NCBI RefSeq assembly: GCF_022879575.1
Contig: NZ_CP084262.1
Coordinates: 1-64,000 of the forward strand
DNA length: 64,000 nt
Direction: 5' to 3'
From: Caballeronia sp. SL2Y3
GTDB lineage: Bacteria; Pseudomonadota; Gammaproteobacteria; Burkholderiales; Burkholderiaceae
The position numbers and the translations under genes are program-made. The notes under the pieces were generated by a model that saw nothing but the letters and a program-made list of their open reading frames with translations, was not told where the DNA came from and did no database searches. Of the stretch, positions 1 to 10,099 are shown piece after piece (the first letter of the stretch is position 1; every line of letters begins with the position of its first letter).

Positions 1-1
1 T

Positions 2-238
2 GCCGAGGCGTTCGCGGATGCCAATCTCACCGCGACCCAGCAAAGCTATCAGCAGGCGTTCACGGATACGCTCAAGCTCCAGCGATATCTGACGGTCATC
101 ACGCGCCCCTTGCCGACGGATCGGCCCACCAGCCCGAACACGCCGCTCTTGTTACTGGCGTCGCTGGCCGCGGGTCTTGCGCTCGCTCTTGTCGTACGCG
201 TCGCCGTGATGCTCGGGCGCGAGTTCTTCAATGGTTAA
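2..238 (+). CDS. Capsule/polysaccharide export inner-membrane protein (KpsE/BexC-like), C-terminal end only
   Basis: The open frame enters from the left edge and gives 78 residues. It is a helical, Gln/Ala-rich stretch (YQQAFTDTLKLQRYLTVI) followed by TRPLPTDRP and a final membrane segment of about 20 residues (LLLASLAAGLALALVVRVAV). A coiled coil followed by a last transmembrane helix is the usual end of polysaccharide co-polymerase/export proteins of the KpsE, BexC and CtrB type. These sit in the inner membrane and reach toward the outer-membrane exporter. The next gene overlaps its end by 8 bases, which points to one transcript with the capsule genes that follow. The family call rests only on this tail; a Wzz-type chain-length regulator is the alternative. 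Confidence 0.6.
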   Translation, partial: AEAFADANLTATQQSYQQAFTDTLKLQRYLTVITRPLPTDRPTSPNTPLLLLASLAAGLALALVVRVAVMLGREFFNG

Positions 239-2245
239 GCCGAACACCCGTACTCCGTTCGACGCCTGCAGGTCTCTCGTAAAGAAAGGCGAGTGGACTG
301 CCGGCCTTGCTGCGTACGCCGATGCGGTGCGAGCCGGCGCTATGCCTGATGCAGCGGCGCGCGTGCATCGCGCCATCGCGCAGATCCGCTCCGGCGAGAG
401 CCGAGCCGCCGCGATTGACGCGCTGGATGCGTCGCTCATCCGCGCCGCCGACGCCCGCATCGACGTGAAGCGCCTCGTCGTATCGCCGCTGATTCGAGAC
501 GGCGCGCTGCACGATGCAGCCACCGTCCTCGCCGCGCTGGTCGACGCGTGGCCCGAGCTCGGCGACGAGCGGCGGATGCTCGCGAGCGTTCTCGGCCGCT
601 TGCGGCGCTTGGATGAAGCGGTGGCTCACGCGGATGCCGCCGCGCGGATCGACCCGGACGAACCCGCTGCGCACGCGGCCTGCATCCAGTTGCGGCTCCA
701 GGCGGGGCGCGTCGCAGAGGCGGCCGAACTGGCGCGCGCGAGCATCGACATGGCAGTCGCCCACGCCGCCCATGCGCACGCGTGGCTCACCGCGCTCACG
801 CGCGCGGGTCACACGGAGCTCGCTGCGCGACTCGCATCGCGCCTCGACGCCGCCAGCGTGCCCAACGATCGCGCTGCGGCGGCCATCGTGCAGGCGCTGG
901 CAAGCGACAACCGCGTCGGACTCGCGATATCAGCGGGAGAGGCCGCATTGCGCGCCGGGCTCGATGGCGCCGCGCTGCGTTCGCAACTGGGCCAGGCGTA
1001 TCTGGCAAGCGGTGTCGCGGACGGCGGCCATGCGCGAGCACTCGAACATTTCGCTCGCGGCGTGGCGCTCGCGCCGAACGACATGCGGCTCATGACGCTC
1101 CATGGCGAGACGTTGCTGCGCGCGGGCCGTTATGAAGATGCCGTCACGCATTTGCAAAACGCGTGCGAGCGTTGTCCCGATCTTGCGCACACGCGAACAT
1201 TACTCGCCCGGGCGTTGCGCCACTGCGGCCGCCACGCGGAATCGGCAGAGCACATGCTGACGCTCGCTTACCAGCGCCCGGACGATGAACGCGTACAGCG
1301 TCTCGCGATCGCGGCGCTGTCTCAGGCCGGAAGAAGAGAAGAAGCGTCCGGGCTTTACCGCACGCGTCTCGACGCGCGAGACCGCCTGCTGCCTTCTAAT
1401 CTCGCACTCGCGATTGCGCAAATCGACGAGTGCATCGATGAAGTTAGCATTCCGAAGGAACGGCTCGATTGGGCGTGGTCGCTGCGCAACCATGCGGACC
1501 CGACGACGCGCGAAGCATGGGAGCGTTCAGCGCGCTGGGGACATCTCGTGGATCATCTGCTGCTCGAATGGCTCGAATGTCGCGATCATGCGATTGAAGA
1601 AGCCATGACCTTGCTCGACGATCTGGACGAAACCGAGCGGCGCTTCACGCCCTTGCTTGCCGGCGGAAAGGGCGTCGTGGTCGCGACCGCGCATGTCGGT
1701 CCCATGTATGCGGGGCTGATGGTACTCGAACTGCTCGGCATTCCATCGCGCTGGGTGGCGAGCATGCCGGGCGTCGCCACGGCGCATTACGCATCCGCGC
1801 TCATCTCCACGGCGGACCAGACCGAGGCGCAAGTGGCGCGGCAGTGCTTTCGCGCCCTTCAGTCGGGATTCGCGGTGTGTATCGCGGTCGATGGCGCGCC
1901 GAACCCCGCCGCGCCTCGCGTTCCGTTCGCCGGGCAGGAGATCACGTACTCGTCGTTCGCGGCGCGCGCCGCGTACCGGCTCGGCTTGCCTTCGGTCTTT
2001 ATGCGCCTCGATGGCGCAACGGCAAGATCGTGCAGACGCTCGAAATGCTGCCCGCCGCCGAGCCCGGCGAGGATGTCGAGCGCTTTGCGCTTCGATGGCA
2101 GGAGGCCTATCTCGGCCATCTGCGCGCGCATCTGGCCGGAGCGCCGGAAGACCTGCGCCTGAGCGGCGGCCTGTGGCGTCATGTGCGTCCCATCGATCCG
2201 TCAGCGCATGCAACGAGCGCCGCATGCGATCACAACCTTTCGTGA
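231..2245 (+). pseudogene. TPR protein with acyltransferase-like C-terminal domain, capsule cluster; apparent frameshift near 2000
   Basis: Residues 1-400 are Ala-rich helical repeats typical of TPR arrays. Residues from about 480 on (GGKGVVVATAHVGPMYAGL, then FAVCIAVDGAP) resemble the lysophospholipid-acyltransferase-like domain of capsule biosynthesis proteins. The first frame is good to about base 2000 and then turns into a Cys/Arg/Pro-rich tail ending at 2162. The natural continuation (YAPRWRNGKIVQTLEMLPA) lies in the -1 frame and runs to a stop at 2243-2245. Adding one T to the run at 1998-2000 would join the two parts into one protein. This is a one-base deletion or a sequence error; the heptamer there is not a classic slippery site. 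It starts inside the preceding gene and precedes the epimerase, so it belongs to the capsule operon. Substrate unknown. Confidence 0.65.
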
Positions 2246-2264
2246 ATCAACTGAGCAGAACCTT

Positions 2265-3362
2265 ATGCAGAAAGACACCCTGTTGAATGAATCGACGATG
2301 CCGACGTGGCTGCTGCACGAGTCGCAATCCGGCTTGCGCAATGCGCTCGCTGCACAGCGCTTTCGATGGCTCGTGACGGGCGCGGCGGGCTTCATCGGAT
2401 CGAATCTTGTCGAGACGCTTCTCGTGCTCGGGCAGGACGTGCGCGGCATGGATAACTTCGCGACCGGCCATCAGCGCAATCTCGATGAGATCCGCTCGCG
2501 CGTCGGCGAAGCCCGCTGGCGCAATTTCAGCTTTCAGCAGGCGGATATCCGCGACGTTCGCGCATGCGATGCCGCCGTAGACGGCGTGGATTTCGTGCTG
2601 CATCAGGCCGCGCTCGGGTCGGTGCCGCGTTCGGTGAAAGACCCGATTACGTCGCACGATGTCAATGCAACGGGCTTTCTTAACATGCTCGATGCGTCGC
2701 GGCGGGCCGGCGTGCGCCGCTTCGTGTACGCCGCATCGAGTTCCACGTATGGCGACGAGCCGAATCTTCCGAAGCGCGAGGAGCGCATAGGCAATCCGCT
2801 GTCGCCGTATGCCGTCACCAAGCTCGTGAACGAGATCTATGCGGGCGTTTATGCGCGCACCTACGGATTCGCCTCCATCGGCCTGCGCTACTTCAACGCG
2901 TTCGGCCCGCGGCAGGACCCGGACGGCGCCTACGCGGCGGTGATCCCGAAGTGGATTGCCGCGATGCTTTCGGGCGACGACGTGCAGATCAACGGCGACG
3001 GCGAAACGAGCCGCGATTTCTGCTATGTCGGCAATGTCGTGCAGGCGAACTTGCGCGCGGCGCTTCGCGCGGAGCTTGGTTCGAGCGAGGTCTACAACGT
3101 CGCGGTGGGCGGACGCACGACGCTCAACGACCTCTTCCATGTGATCCGCGACGGTCTCGCGGCACTCGGCCACGCGTATCACAAGCAACCGGCGCACCGC
3201 GATTTCCGCGCGGGAGACGTGCGCCATTCGCAAGCGGACGTGTCGAAGGCGCAGCGGGAACTCGGTTACGTGCCGCTCATCGATTTGCGTGCGGGAATGA
3301 ACGAGGCGCTGCCGTGGTACGTCGACTTCCTGACGAACACGAAGCGGGTGCGTGCATCATGA
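2265..3362 (+). CDS. UDP-N-acetylglucosamine 4-epimerase-type SDR enzyme (WbpP/TviC-like)
   Basis: This extended short-chain dehydrogenase has the NAD-binding motif [10 protein letters not shown] near residue 45, the catalytic Ser region ([11 protein letters not shown]) and YxxxK in [11 protein letters not shown]. The N-terminal stretch ahead of the Rossmann fold and the DNFATGH sequence are typical of WbpP/TviC-type epimerases, which interconvert UDP-GlcNAc(A) and UDP-GalNAc(A) for surface polysaccharides. Start taken at 2265 (MQKDTLL); an in-frame ATG at 2298 (MPTWLLH) is also possible. The stop overlaps the start of the pectate-lyase-like gene in ATGA. Exact substrate (acid or neutral sugar) cannot be read from sequence alone. 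Confidence 0.85.
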   Translation: MQKDTLLNESTMPTWLLHESQSGLRNALAAQRFRWLVTGAAGFIGSNLVETLLVLGQDVRGMDNFATGHQRNLDEIRSRVGEARWRNFSFQQADIRDVRACDAAVDGVDFVLHQAALGSVPRSVKDPITSHDVNATGFLNMLDASRRAGVRRFVYAASSSTYGDEPNLPKREERIGNPLSPYAVTKLVNEIYAGVYARTYGFASIGLRYFNAFGPRQDPDGAYAAVIPKWIAAMLSGDDVQINGDGETSRDFCYVGNVVQANLRAALRAELGSSEVYNVAVGGRTTLNDLFHVIRDGLAALGHAYHKQPAHRDFRAGDVRHSQADVSKAQRELGYVPLIDLRAGMNEALPWYVDFLTNTKRVRAS

Positions 3363-4588
3363 AGACTTACGCTTACCGTGAGCGCCTTCGCCGGGCGCTG
3401 CGCAATGGCATCGTTCGCACGATCGCGGCTGCGTCGATGGCCGCGTGCATGGCGGCATCCGCCGCGCCGCGCGATGCATGCGAGCGCGCGACCGCCGATT
3501 GCGCGATGGTGTCCGAGCTTCTTCAGCAGCGAGAAGGATATGGCCGCGCGGCGACCGGCGGACTGGACGGCAAAGTCGTAGTTGTGTCGTCGGCGGCGGA
3601 CGCCGGGCCGGGATCGTTGCGCGATGCGCTTGCGCATGCGCGCGGACCCACCTGGATTCGCTTCGCATCGGACATGAAGATTGCGCTTGCGTCCATGCTT
3701 CGCGTGCCGTCCAACGTGACGATAGACGGGCGCGGACACATGGTGGAACTGCTCGACTACGGCTTCGGCATCTATGGCAGCGCGAACGTCATCGTGACGC
3801 ATCTGACGATAGATGGCCGCTTGCGCACGTTCGCGCAGGCGATCGACATCGCCAATGGTTCGCACGATGTCTGGATCGATCACCTCGATCTTTCGCGGTT
3901 CGCGGCCCGGCTCGTCAACGTGAAGAACGGCTCGACCGATGTGACGGTCTCGTGGGTGAAGTTTCACGATGACGACAAGGTCATGCTCGTCAACAACATC
4001 ACCGAGGACAATCTCTTCGCCAATTACGAGCGCGATGCGATTGCTCGCGTGACGATTCACCATAGCTACTTCGTCGATACCATGCAGCGTAACCCGCGCG
4101 CGCAGTTCGGCACGGTTCACCTCTATAACAATCTCATCGAGAACTGGGACTTCTACGGCATGAGCTTCAGCCTGGAGGCGAGGGCGCTCGTGGAAGGCAA
4201 CATCTTCTCGAACTCCGCGCATCGCGCTTGCACCGAGCCGGCTTACTTCCCGACGGTCGAAGGCATCAACGCGAACTATTGCCGCTATATTCCGCAGGCG
4301 CCGGCACGCAGCGCGCTCGTCAATGGCGAATCGGATCGCGAACACTATGAGCGCACGAAGTCGCTCTATGGTTACACGCACGGCTATCAGGCGTTTCTCT
4401 CGGTACGCGACAACCTGTACCTAGGCGACGCGAAAGCGGTGCTGCAAGACGAGCAGCCGGCCAAGGTGCCGAAGCCGCCGTACTGTTACTCGTACGAAGC
4501 GCCATCGGTGGATCTGGCCGAGCGCATTCGCGTACATGCAGGCAACACGCGCGACGATGCGCCTGCATTCGGGCGGTGCGGTCGATAA
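3359..4588 (+). CDS. Secreted pectate lyase family 1 protein
   Basis: The 409-residue protein begins with a signal-peptide-like segment (residues 10-37, ending ASAAPRD). It then shows the right-handed beta-helix signature of polysaccharide lyase family 1: VTIDGRG, the Ca-binding region [10 protein letters not shown], and the catalytic-arginine region [17 protein letters not shown]. Family members cleave polygalacturonate by beta-elimination outside the cytoplasm. Here the gene starts within the stop of the epimerase gene (ATGA), so it is translated with the capsule cluster. That context suggests it trims or releases the bacterium's own uronate-containing polysaccharide rather than, or besides, plant pectin. 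Enzyme family is clear; substrate is inference. Confidence 0.85.
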   Translation: MKTYAYRERLRRALRNGIVRTIAAASMAACMAASAAPRDACERATADCAMVSELLQQREGYGRAATGGLDGKVVVVSSAADAGPGSLRDALAHARGPTWIRFASDMKIALASMLRVPSNVTIDGRGHMVELLDYGFGIYGSANVIVTHLTIDGRLRTFAQAIDIANGSHDVWIDHLDLSRFAARLVNVKNGSTDVTVSWVKFHDDDKVMLVNNITEDNLFANYERDAIARVTIHHSYFVDTMQRNPRAQFGTVHLYNNLIENWDFYGMSFSLEARALVEGNIFSNSAHRACTEPAYFPTVEGINANYCRYIPQAPARSALVNGESDREHYERTKSLYGYTHGYQAFLSVRDNLYLGDAKAVLQDEQPAKVPKPPYCYSYEAPSVDLAERIRVHAGNTRDDAPAFGRCGR

Positions 4589-4617
4589 GCGAAGTGGGCA
4601 CGCGCCCCGTTGCGCTT

Positions 4618-6159
4618 TTATGCAGCCTCGTGCAGCCTGAACGTCTCCACCGCCGAGCGCAGCGCCGCCGCCTGATCTTCCAGCGATTGCGCGGCGGCTG
4701 CCGCTTCCTCGACGAGCGCCGCGTTCTGTTGCGTCACTTCGTCCATCTGCGTCACGGCGCGCGCCACCTGATCGATGCCGCTGCTCTGCTCTTCCGACGC
4801 CGCCGCGATCTCGCCCATGATGTCGGTCACGCGCTCGACCGCGCCGCTGATTTCGCTCATCGTGCGGCCCGCTTCGTCGACGAGCGCGCTACCCGACTGC
4901 ACGCGCTCGACCGATGTATCGATGAGTTCCTTGATCTCCTTCGCCGCCGCCGACGAGCGTTGCGCGAGCGAGCGCACTTCACCGGCCACGACAGCGAAGC
5001 CGCGTCCTCCCTCGCCTGCGCGCGCCGCTTCCACGGCTGCGTTCAACGCGAGAATGTTGGTCTGGAACGCGATGCCTTCGATGATCGTGATGATGTCCGC
5101 GATCTTCGCCGAGCTTTGATTGATCTCGCCCATCGTCGTGACGACTTGCGACACGACATGGCTGCCCTTGCTCGCAATCTCCGACGCATTGGCGGCCAGC
5201 ATGCTCGCCTGCCGCGCGTTGTCGGCGTTCTGTTTGACGGTGCCCGTGAGTTCATCCATGCTGGACGCCGTTTGCTGCAACGCCGACGCCTGCTGTTCCG
5301 TGCGCGATGACAGGTCGATATTGCCCGCTGCGATCTGTTTCGTCGCAGAGGCGATCGACTCGCTGCCCGAGCGTACCGACCGCACGGTTTCGATGAGGCT
5401 TGCTTGCATCGTCGAAAGGCCGCGCAGAAGCTGGCCCATCTCGTCGTTCGAGCTGACCGTCACTTCGCGGCGCAGATCGCCCGATGCAATCGCGCTGAAC
5501 TGCGTGAGCGCGGCGTCCAGCGGACGCGCGATGCGGCGGCGCAGCGACGCCCACGAATAGATCGCGGCAGCCACGCCGGCGAGGATCGCGGCGATGCTCA
5601 ACAGGCGGAAAGTTTCGAACTGGGCTTGTCCTGCGTCGTAAGCGCGTTGCGCCGATTCGAACTGCAGCTTGCGCAGTGCGACGCCCGTCTTCGCGAATTC
5701 GTTGAACGCCGCCTGCATAGCGCTGGCGTCGGCGGTGATCTTGTCCTGGTCCTTCGCGCGCACATCCGCATAGCCTTCGTCGATCAGCTTCTGCATCGCA
5801 AGACGCTGCTGATTGAACTTGTCGGCGAGCGCTTTCTCTTCCTGACCCTGCGGCAGCGATGCGTATTTGCCCCATGCCTCGTCGGAGGTCTTGCGCATGA
5901 GCGCGCCACGTCCGATGGCATCTTCGGCTGCGCTCGTGCCTACGTTCAAAGCGGCGCGGTCGAAGCTCAGACGCTCGCGTGCCATGAACATCTCGGCGTT
6001 GCCGACGGAAACCGCGCTCGGCATTTCGTTCGTGAAAAGATCATGCGTCACCGAGTTTGCGCGTGTTATGCCGATGAGCCCGAGCACGCCGATACCGATC
6101 AGCAGCGCGCTCAGCAGCGTCATGGCCAAAGCCAGCCGCCCTTTGATGGTCGAAAACAT
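4618..6159 (-). CDS. Methyl-accepting chemotaxis protein
   Basis: Start chosen at [10 protein letters not shown], because the upstream ten residues have no chemoreceptor character. Order: membrane helix at about residues 8-30, a periplasmic four-helix sensor domain of about 150 residues rich in helical segments ([16 protein letters not shown]), second membrane helix near 190-212, HAMP ([11 protein letters not shown]), then the long signalling hairpin with the invariant tip [19 protein letters not shown]. The C-terminus (FRLHEAA) lacks a CheR-tethering pentapeptide of the NWETF type. It relays a periplasmic ligand to CheA/CheW. No che genes lie nearby, so it is an orphan receptor; ligand unknown. 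Confidence 0.93.
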   Translation of the reverse strand: MFSTIKGRLALAMTLLSALLIGIGVLGLIGITRANSVTHDLFTNEMPSAVSVGNAEMFMARERLSFDRAALNVGTSAAEDAIGRGALMRKTSDEAWGKYASLPQGQEEKALADKFNQQRLAMQKLIDEGYADVRAKDQDKITADASAMQAAFNEFAKTGVALRKLQFESAQRAYDAGQAQFETFRLLSIAAILAGVAAAIYSWASLRRRIARPLDAALTQFSAIASGDLRREVTVSSNDEMGQLLRGLSTMQASLIETVRSVRSGSESIASATKQIAAGNIDLSSRTEQQASALQQTASSMDELTGTVKQNADNARQASMLAANASEIASKGSHVVSQVVTTMGEINQSSAKIADIITIIEGIAFQTNILALNAAVEAARAGEGGRGFAVVAGEVRSLAQRSSAAAKEIKELIDTSVERVQSGSALVDEAGRTMSEISGAVERVTDIMGEIAAASEEQSSGIDQVARAVTQMDEVTQQNAALVEEAAAAAQSLEDQAAALRSAVETFRLHEAA

Positions 6160-6322
6160 GGATTCCTCGAAATGGCTGCATCGCGTCATTCACGCGGAGG
6201 CGGCGATGCTGCGCCCACTGCGCGGCCGAGGGAATCCATCGACCTTTGTATATCGACAGCGGCGCGCCGCACTTGAGTCCGGGAAAACAAGGATGAGAAA
6301 GCGCACGGCCGATCGTTTTATT

Positions 6323-7051
6323 TCATGCGACGGCATGAAGCATCCACGCCGCGCCTGCGGCGATCATCAGTACACCCATGCCTTGTGCTATGCGATGCCC
6401 GAACGACAGCATGCGCTCTGCCGCTATGGCCAACGTCACCGCGGCCATTGCTCGCGGGTCCGCCATGCCGGCAACGCATAAAGCCACGGTGAGCGCCGCG
6501 CAGGATGCAATGCACTGCATGCCGTGCCATATCCCGTGTTCATACGATGCGAGCATCGTCGAGCGATGCTCGCGGGTCGAGCGGCAACGCGCGAGACGGC
6601 GCGCCTTCCATCGGCTCGATTGCACGATGCCGGCAAGCACGATCACCGCGCCGCCGGCGACGGGCTTCGTCACGAGAAGCGCGCTCCATGTCGCGCCGAG
6701 CGGATACATCGCGATGCCGGTCATCGACCATGCCGTGACATAACCGGCCGTCATGAGCGCAAGCGCCGCCGCGCCGCACCGGCGATAGCGCCACAACGTC
6801 TGCGCGAAGGGCGGCAGCATCATCGCGTTCATCATGACGGCCCATGCAGCGACGAAAGAGACTGCCGCGCCGAGCGGCGTCTGGCCGCAGGGACGCGCCC
6901 AGTCCATCGAGGGCATGCAGGCATGACACGCGGCGAGCAACGCGGCGCTCAGCGCGAACGCGAAGGCAAGCAGCGCGACGAATCCGCGCCGCTCGTGCTC
7001 GCTTGCAACGTACGCGCTCTGCACGACGAGATCAGTCCGCATACTCGTCAT
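6323..7051 (-). CDS. DUF2182 membrane protein (predicted metal-binding integral membrane protein)
   Basis: About 242 residues with six or so hydrophobic segments and the family's Met-rich motif AAWAVMMNAMMLPP in the second helix, plus WHGMQCIASC later. DUF2182 proteins are poorly understood inner-membrane proteins with conserved Met/His residues that suggest metal binding. Start set at MTSMRTD, which overlaps the end of the upstream DUF899 gene by 20 bases; the second Met (7042) is equally possible. The overlap argues for co-transcription and translational coupling with DUF899. Such DUF899/DUF2182 neighbours are, as I recall, common in proteobacteria; no reaction is known. Confidence 0.82.
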   Translation of the reverse strand: MTSMRTDLVVQSAYVASEHERRGFVALLAFAFALSAALLAACHACMPSMDWARPCGQTPLGAAVSFVAAWAVMMNAMMLPPFAQTLWRYRRCGAAALALMTAGYVTAWSMTGIAMYPLGATWSALLVTKPVAGGAVIVLAGIVQSSRWKARRLARCRSTREHRSTMLASYEHGIWHGMQCIASCAALTVALCVAGMADPRAMAAVTLAIAAERMLSFGHRIAQGMGVLMIAAGAAWMLHAVA

Positions 7052-7793
7052 GGCGCTTCCACCAGATGCCGTTCTCATTGCGTCCTTTCGGCGCGCGATC
7101 GAGCCATTGATACATGCCCCACAGCGCATCGAGACCACGCGCATACGCCGAATACGTGTGATAGACGACGCCGTCTTCCATCGCGAATGCACTCATGCCG
7201 GGGCGGTCGCGCGTGAAGGTCGGCGCGTCGGTGCCGCACTCGGCGGCGAATGCCTTCACGGGTTCCGGCGCGTCCTTCATGTCCATCGCGTGGCCGCCGC
7301 GCGCAAAGTTATATTCGATGTCGCCCGCGCGCTGCTGCGCCTCGGTGAACGACACGTTGAAGTCGTAGTTGAACTCGCCATCCTTCGCGGACGCCCACGG
7401 AAAGCACCATCCCATGCGCTTTTTGTAGGCCGCGAGCTTGTCGATGGACGCGCGCGACACGGCCCACAGCGCGACATCATGATGCGCGAGATGAACGGCG
7501 AAGCCGTCGAAGCCGTCCGCAATCGACGAGCAAGATGGACAGCCCGCGCTCCAGTCCGGTCCGAACATGAAGTGATAGACGAGCAGTTGCGAGCGCCCGC
7601 CAAAGAGGTCGGCGAGCGTGGCATCGCCGGCTTCGGTATCGAAGCGATATGTCTTGTCGATGCGAACCCACGGCAAAGCCTGACGTTGCCGCGCGAGTTC
7701 GTCGCTGCGGCGCGTGAGGTCCTTCTCGGCTTTCAAGAGATCGAGCCGTGCGGCGAGCCATTCATGGTGTGTCGCAGTGGTGTGAGTCGTCAT
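7032..7793 (-). CDS. DUF899 family thioredoxin-like protein
   Basis: 253 residues. The start follows a good ribosome site (GGAGG, spacing about 7). Family hallmarks are present: EWLAARLDLLKAEKDLTR near the N-terminus, LLVYHFMFGPDW, the Cys pair GCPSCSSIADG in the thioredoxin-like position, and the C-terminal DALWGMYQWLDRAPKGR. The two cysteines flanking PS suggest redox activity, but the family has no established reaction. It is followed by DUF2182 with overlap and is divergent from an HTH regulator at 7923, which may control it. The 129-base gap between them must hold both promoters; no clear -35/-10 pair was seen. Confidence 0.85.
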   Translation of the reverse strand: MTTHTTATHHEWLAARLDLLKAEKDLTRRSDELARQRQALPWVRIDKTYRFDTEAGDATLADLFGGRSQLLVYHFMFGPDWSAGCPSCSSIADGFDGFAVHLAHHDVALWAVSRASIDKLAAYKKRMGWCFPWASAKDGEFNYDFNVSFTEAQQRAGDIEYNFARGGHAMDMKDAPEPVKAFAAECGTDAPTFTRDRPGMSAFAMEDGVVYHTYSAYARGLDALWGMYQWLDRAPKGRNENGIWWKRHDEYAD

Positions 7794-7922
7794 TTGCGTT
7801 GCCTCCGTTGTGCGGCGGTGCGTGCGCACCGGTTTGGTATCCCTTGCAAAGCGCGTCATGCGTGGTGTTAGATTAGTGCCGGGCATCGGACGCGGGGGAG
7901 TGACAAGCGTGTCGGGATTCGC

Positions 7923-9143
7923 ATGGATTCGTTGATGACGGCGGCGGCGCGCGCGCTCGCGGCGGGCGATCCGCTCGGCGCGCTGAATCGCGTGGCGCTG
8001 CGCGACGATGCCCCCGCGCTCGCGCTGCGCGGCATCGCGATGGCGCAGCTCGGCGACTTCCCGCGTGCGAAGACGCTGCTCAGGCGCGCGTCTCGCGCAT
8101 TCGGCGCGAAGGAAGCGGTGGCGCGCGCCCGCTGCGTTGTCGCCGAAGCGGAGATTGCGCTCGCATCGCGCGAACTCGCGTGGCCCGCGAAGGCGCTGGA
8201 CCACGCGCGCGCGACGCTCGAAGCGCACGGCGATCGCATCAACGCAGCGCACGCGCGTTATCTCGACGTGCGACGCGCGCTCCTGATCGGGCGCATCGAC
8301 GAAGCGGAAGACGCGCTTCGCGCGCTCGATGCATCCGCGCTCCCGCCCCCGTTGCGTGCCGCGCATGCGCTGATCGAAGCGGGCATCGCCATGCGCCGTG
8401 TTCAGACAAGAGAAGCCCGCGCCGCGCTGGACCGTGCGAGACAAGCCGCGCGAGTCGCGGGCATTGCCGCGCTGTCAGCGGAAGTCGAACATGCGCGCGC
8501 GCTGCTCGATACGCCCGCTGCACGGCTCATCGCGCAAGGCGAGACGCGTCTTGTGCTGCTCGACGATGTGGAAGCATTGTTCGCATCGAACACGCTCGTG
8601 ATCGACGCGTGCCGCCATGCCGTGCGCGATGCGCAGACAGTGGTCTCGCTCGCCACGCGCCCGGTGCTCTTCACGCTCGCACGCATGCTGGGCGAAGCGT
8701 CGCCCGGCGACGTGCCGCGCGATCGACTCATCGCATCGGCGTTTCGCATGCGTCACGCGGACGAGACGCATCGCGCGCGGCTGCGGGTCGAGATGGGACG
8801 CTTGCGCACGCTGCTGCGGCCGCTCGCGCAGATTCGGGCCACGCGCGACGGGTACGCGCTCGCGCCGCATCGAGCGGCACAGGTGGCCGTGCTCGCGCGG
8901 CCTCTCGACGACGCGCACGCGCCGCTGCTCGCCTGTCTGGCCGACGGCGAAGCGTGGTCGAGTTCCGCGCTCGCCCTTGCGCTCAATGCCAGCCAGCGCA
9001 CGGTGCAACGCGCGCTGGAAACATTGGCCGCCTCGGGCAAGGTGCAGTCGTTCGGGCGCGGCCGCGCGCGCCGGTGGCTCGCGCCGCCCACGCCGGGATT
9101 CGCGTCGGCCTTGTTACTCCCCGCCGACCTCGCGAGCGGCTAG
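7923..9143 (+). CDS. HTH-domain protein of unknown regulon
   Basis: 406 residues, very Ala/Arg-rich. The first 200 residues look like helical, TPR-like repeats (ALALRGIAMAQLGDFPRAK). A second part (residues 280-330) resembles a winged-helix/OmpR-like fold, and a C-terminal HTH is visible in SSSALALALNASQRTVQRAL, followed by a wing with Gly-Arg repeats (GKVQSFGRGRARRW). No membrane segment. Transcribed away from the DUF899-DUF2182 pair and ahead of a beta-propeller gene, so it is a plausible regulator of both. The effector is unknown. In-frame second Met at residue 5 leaves the start slightly uncertain. Confidence 0.7.
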   Translation: MDSLMTAAARALAAGDPLGALNRVALRDDAPALALRGIAMAQLGDFPRAKTLLRRASRAFGAKEAVARARCVVAEAEIALASRELAWPAKALDHARATLEAHGDRINAAHARYLDVRRALLIGRIDEAEDALRALDASALPPPLRAAHALIEAGIAMRRVQTREARAALDRARQAARVAGIAALSAEVEHARALLDTPAARLIAQGETRLVLLDDVEALFASNTLVIDACRHAVRDAQTVVSLATRPVLFTLARMLGEASPGDVPRDRLIASAFRMRHADETHRARLRVEMGRLRTLLRPLAQIRATRDGYALAPHRAAQVAVLARPLDDAHAPLLACLADGEAWSSSALALALNASQRTVQRALETLAASGKVQSFGRGRARRWLAPPTPGFASALLLPADLASG

Positions 9144-9188
9144 CATCATCGCAATGCATCGAACGATGCGCGACCAGAGGACCGAGCC

Positions 9189-9827
9189 ATGAAACGCGCG
9201 AAAGCAGAAATCATCCGTGAATACGGGCCTTTCTCGGATGTGGAAGGCGTTCACGGCGTGACCTTCGACGGTCATGCCGTGTGGTTCGCGGCGGGCGATA
9301 CGCTCAACGCTTTCGATCCCGAGACCGGCGAGCCGCAGCGCAAGCTCCATGTCGCGGCTCACGCGGGGACGGCCTTCGATGGCGAGCATCTCTATCAGAT
9401 CGCGGAGGACCGCATCCAGAAGATCGATCCGCGAACGGGCCGCGTCGTCTCGACGATTCCGGCGCCGGGCGGCGGCGCGGACTCGGGCCTCGCGTGGGGC
9501 GAAGGCACGCTATGGGTCGGCCAGTATCGTGACCGCAAGATCCATCAGATCGATGCGACGAGCGGCGAGATTCTGCGCACCATCGAATCGAACCGGTTCG
9601 TGACGGGCGTTACGTGGGTCGAAGGCGAGTTGTGGCACGCCACATGGGAGGGCGATGAAAGCGAGTTGCGGCACGTGGATCCGGCCACGGGCCATGTGCT
9701 CGAACGGCTCGACATGCCCGAGGGTGCGAGCATCTCGGGGCTCGAGTCAGACGGGCATGAGCGCTTCTTTTGCGGCGGCGGACGCGCGGCCAAAGTGCGT
9801 GTCGTGCGTCGGCCGAAGACGCCATAA
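9189..9827 (+). CDS. Small beta-propeller protein, glutamine-cyclotransferase/NHL-like
   Basis: 212 residues built of repeating blades with DPxTG turns: FDPETGEPQRKL, IDPRTGRVVSTI, IDATSGEILRTI, VDPATGHVLERL. These repeats and the Trp-rich strands (GEGTLWVGQY, VEGELWHATW) match the beta-propeller of glutamine-cyclotransferase-like and YVTN/NHL proteins. There is no signal peptide, unlike secreted cyclotransferases, and at five or so blades it is short, so enzymatic activity is doubtful. A GAGGACC sequence sits upstream of the ATG. It lies 45 bases after the HTH gene and probably shares its transcript. Confidence 0.7.
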   Translation: MKRAKAEIIREYGPFSDVEGVHGVTFDGHAVWFAAGDTLNAFDPETGEPQRKLHVAAHAGTAFDGEHLYQIAEDRIQKIDPRTGRVVSTIPAPGGGADSGLAWGEGTLWVGQYRDRKIHQIDATSGEILRTIESNRFVTGVTWVEGELWHATWEGDESELRHVDPATGHVLERLDMPEGASISGLESDGHERFFCGGGRAAKVRVVRRPKTP

Positions 9828-10099
9828 GGCACGCCATTCTTGCTGGGCGCCCAGCAGACGTCTTTTGCACGTGCGAGTGCGATAGCCAATATGCACCCGT
9901 CAAGCGCGGCTCTTGAGCGAGGCTGCCTGCGCAAAGACTCGGCAAGGGCCGGCCTTCAATCACCAACAACACGCATTGAGCGACACGCGAAGGCAGGGTT
10001 TCCCGCATATCTCCAGAGCATTGCCCGGCTCAAGACTTTCCCCTTCCCGCCGTTAAGCAGCGACCAAAGACGCACTCACGGCGGAAAGGAACTACGGCA
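9828..10099. other. Intergenic region, 272 bases
   Basis: No credible gene is seen here. It contains a 16-base perfect palindrome (9841-9856) described separately, and ends with the AAGGA ribosome site of the GGDEF/EAL gene. A promoter for that gene must lie here, but I could not single out a convincing one. Confidence 0.4.
9841..9866 (+). terminator. Possible terminator after the beta-propeller gene
   Basis: A perfect 16-base palindrome, TGCTGGGCGCCCAGCA, is followed after a few bases by TCTTTT. It has no unpaired loop unless the centre opens, so a stable RNA hairpin would use a 6-bp stem. Its place 13 bases after the stop codon fits a terminator; a protein-binding palindrome is the alternative. 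Confidence 0.35.

Noticed and set aside
1998..2004. Programmed -1 frameshift in the TPR gene
   Set aside because: No X-XXY-YYZ heptamer; a simple one-base loss explains it better.
2247..3233. 328-codon minus-strand open frame
   Set aside because: Complement of the epimerase gene, whose motifs are certain.
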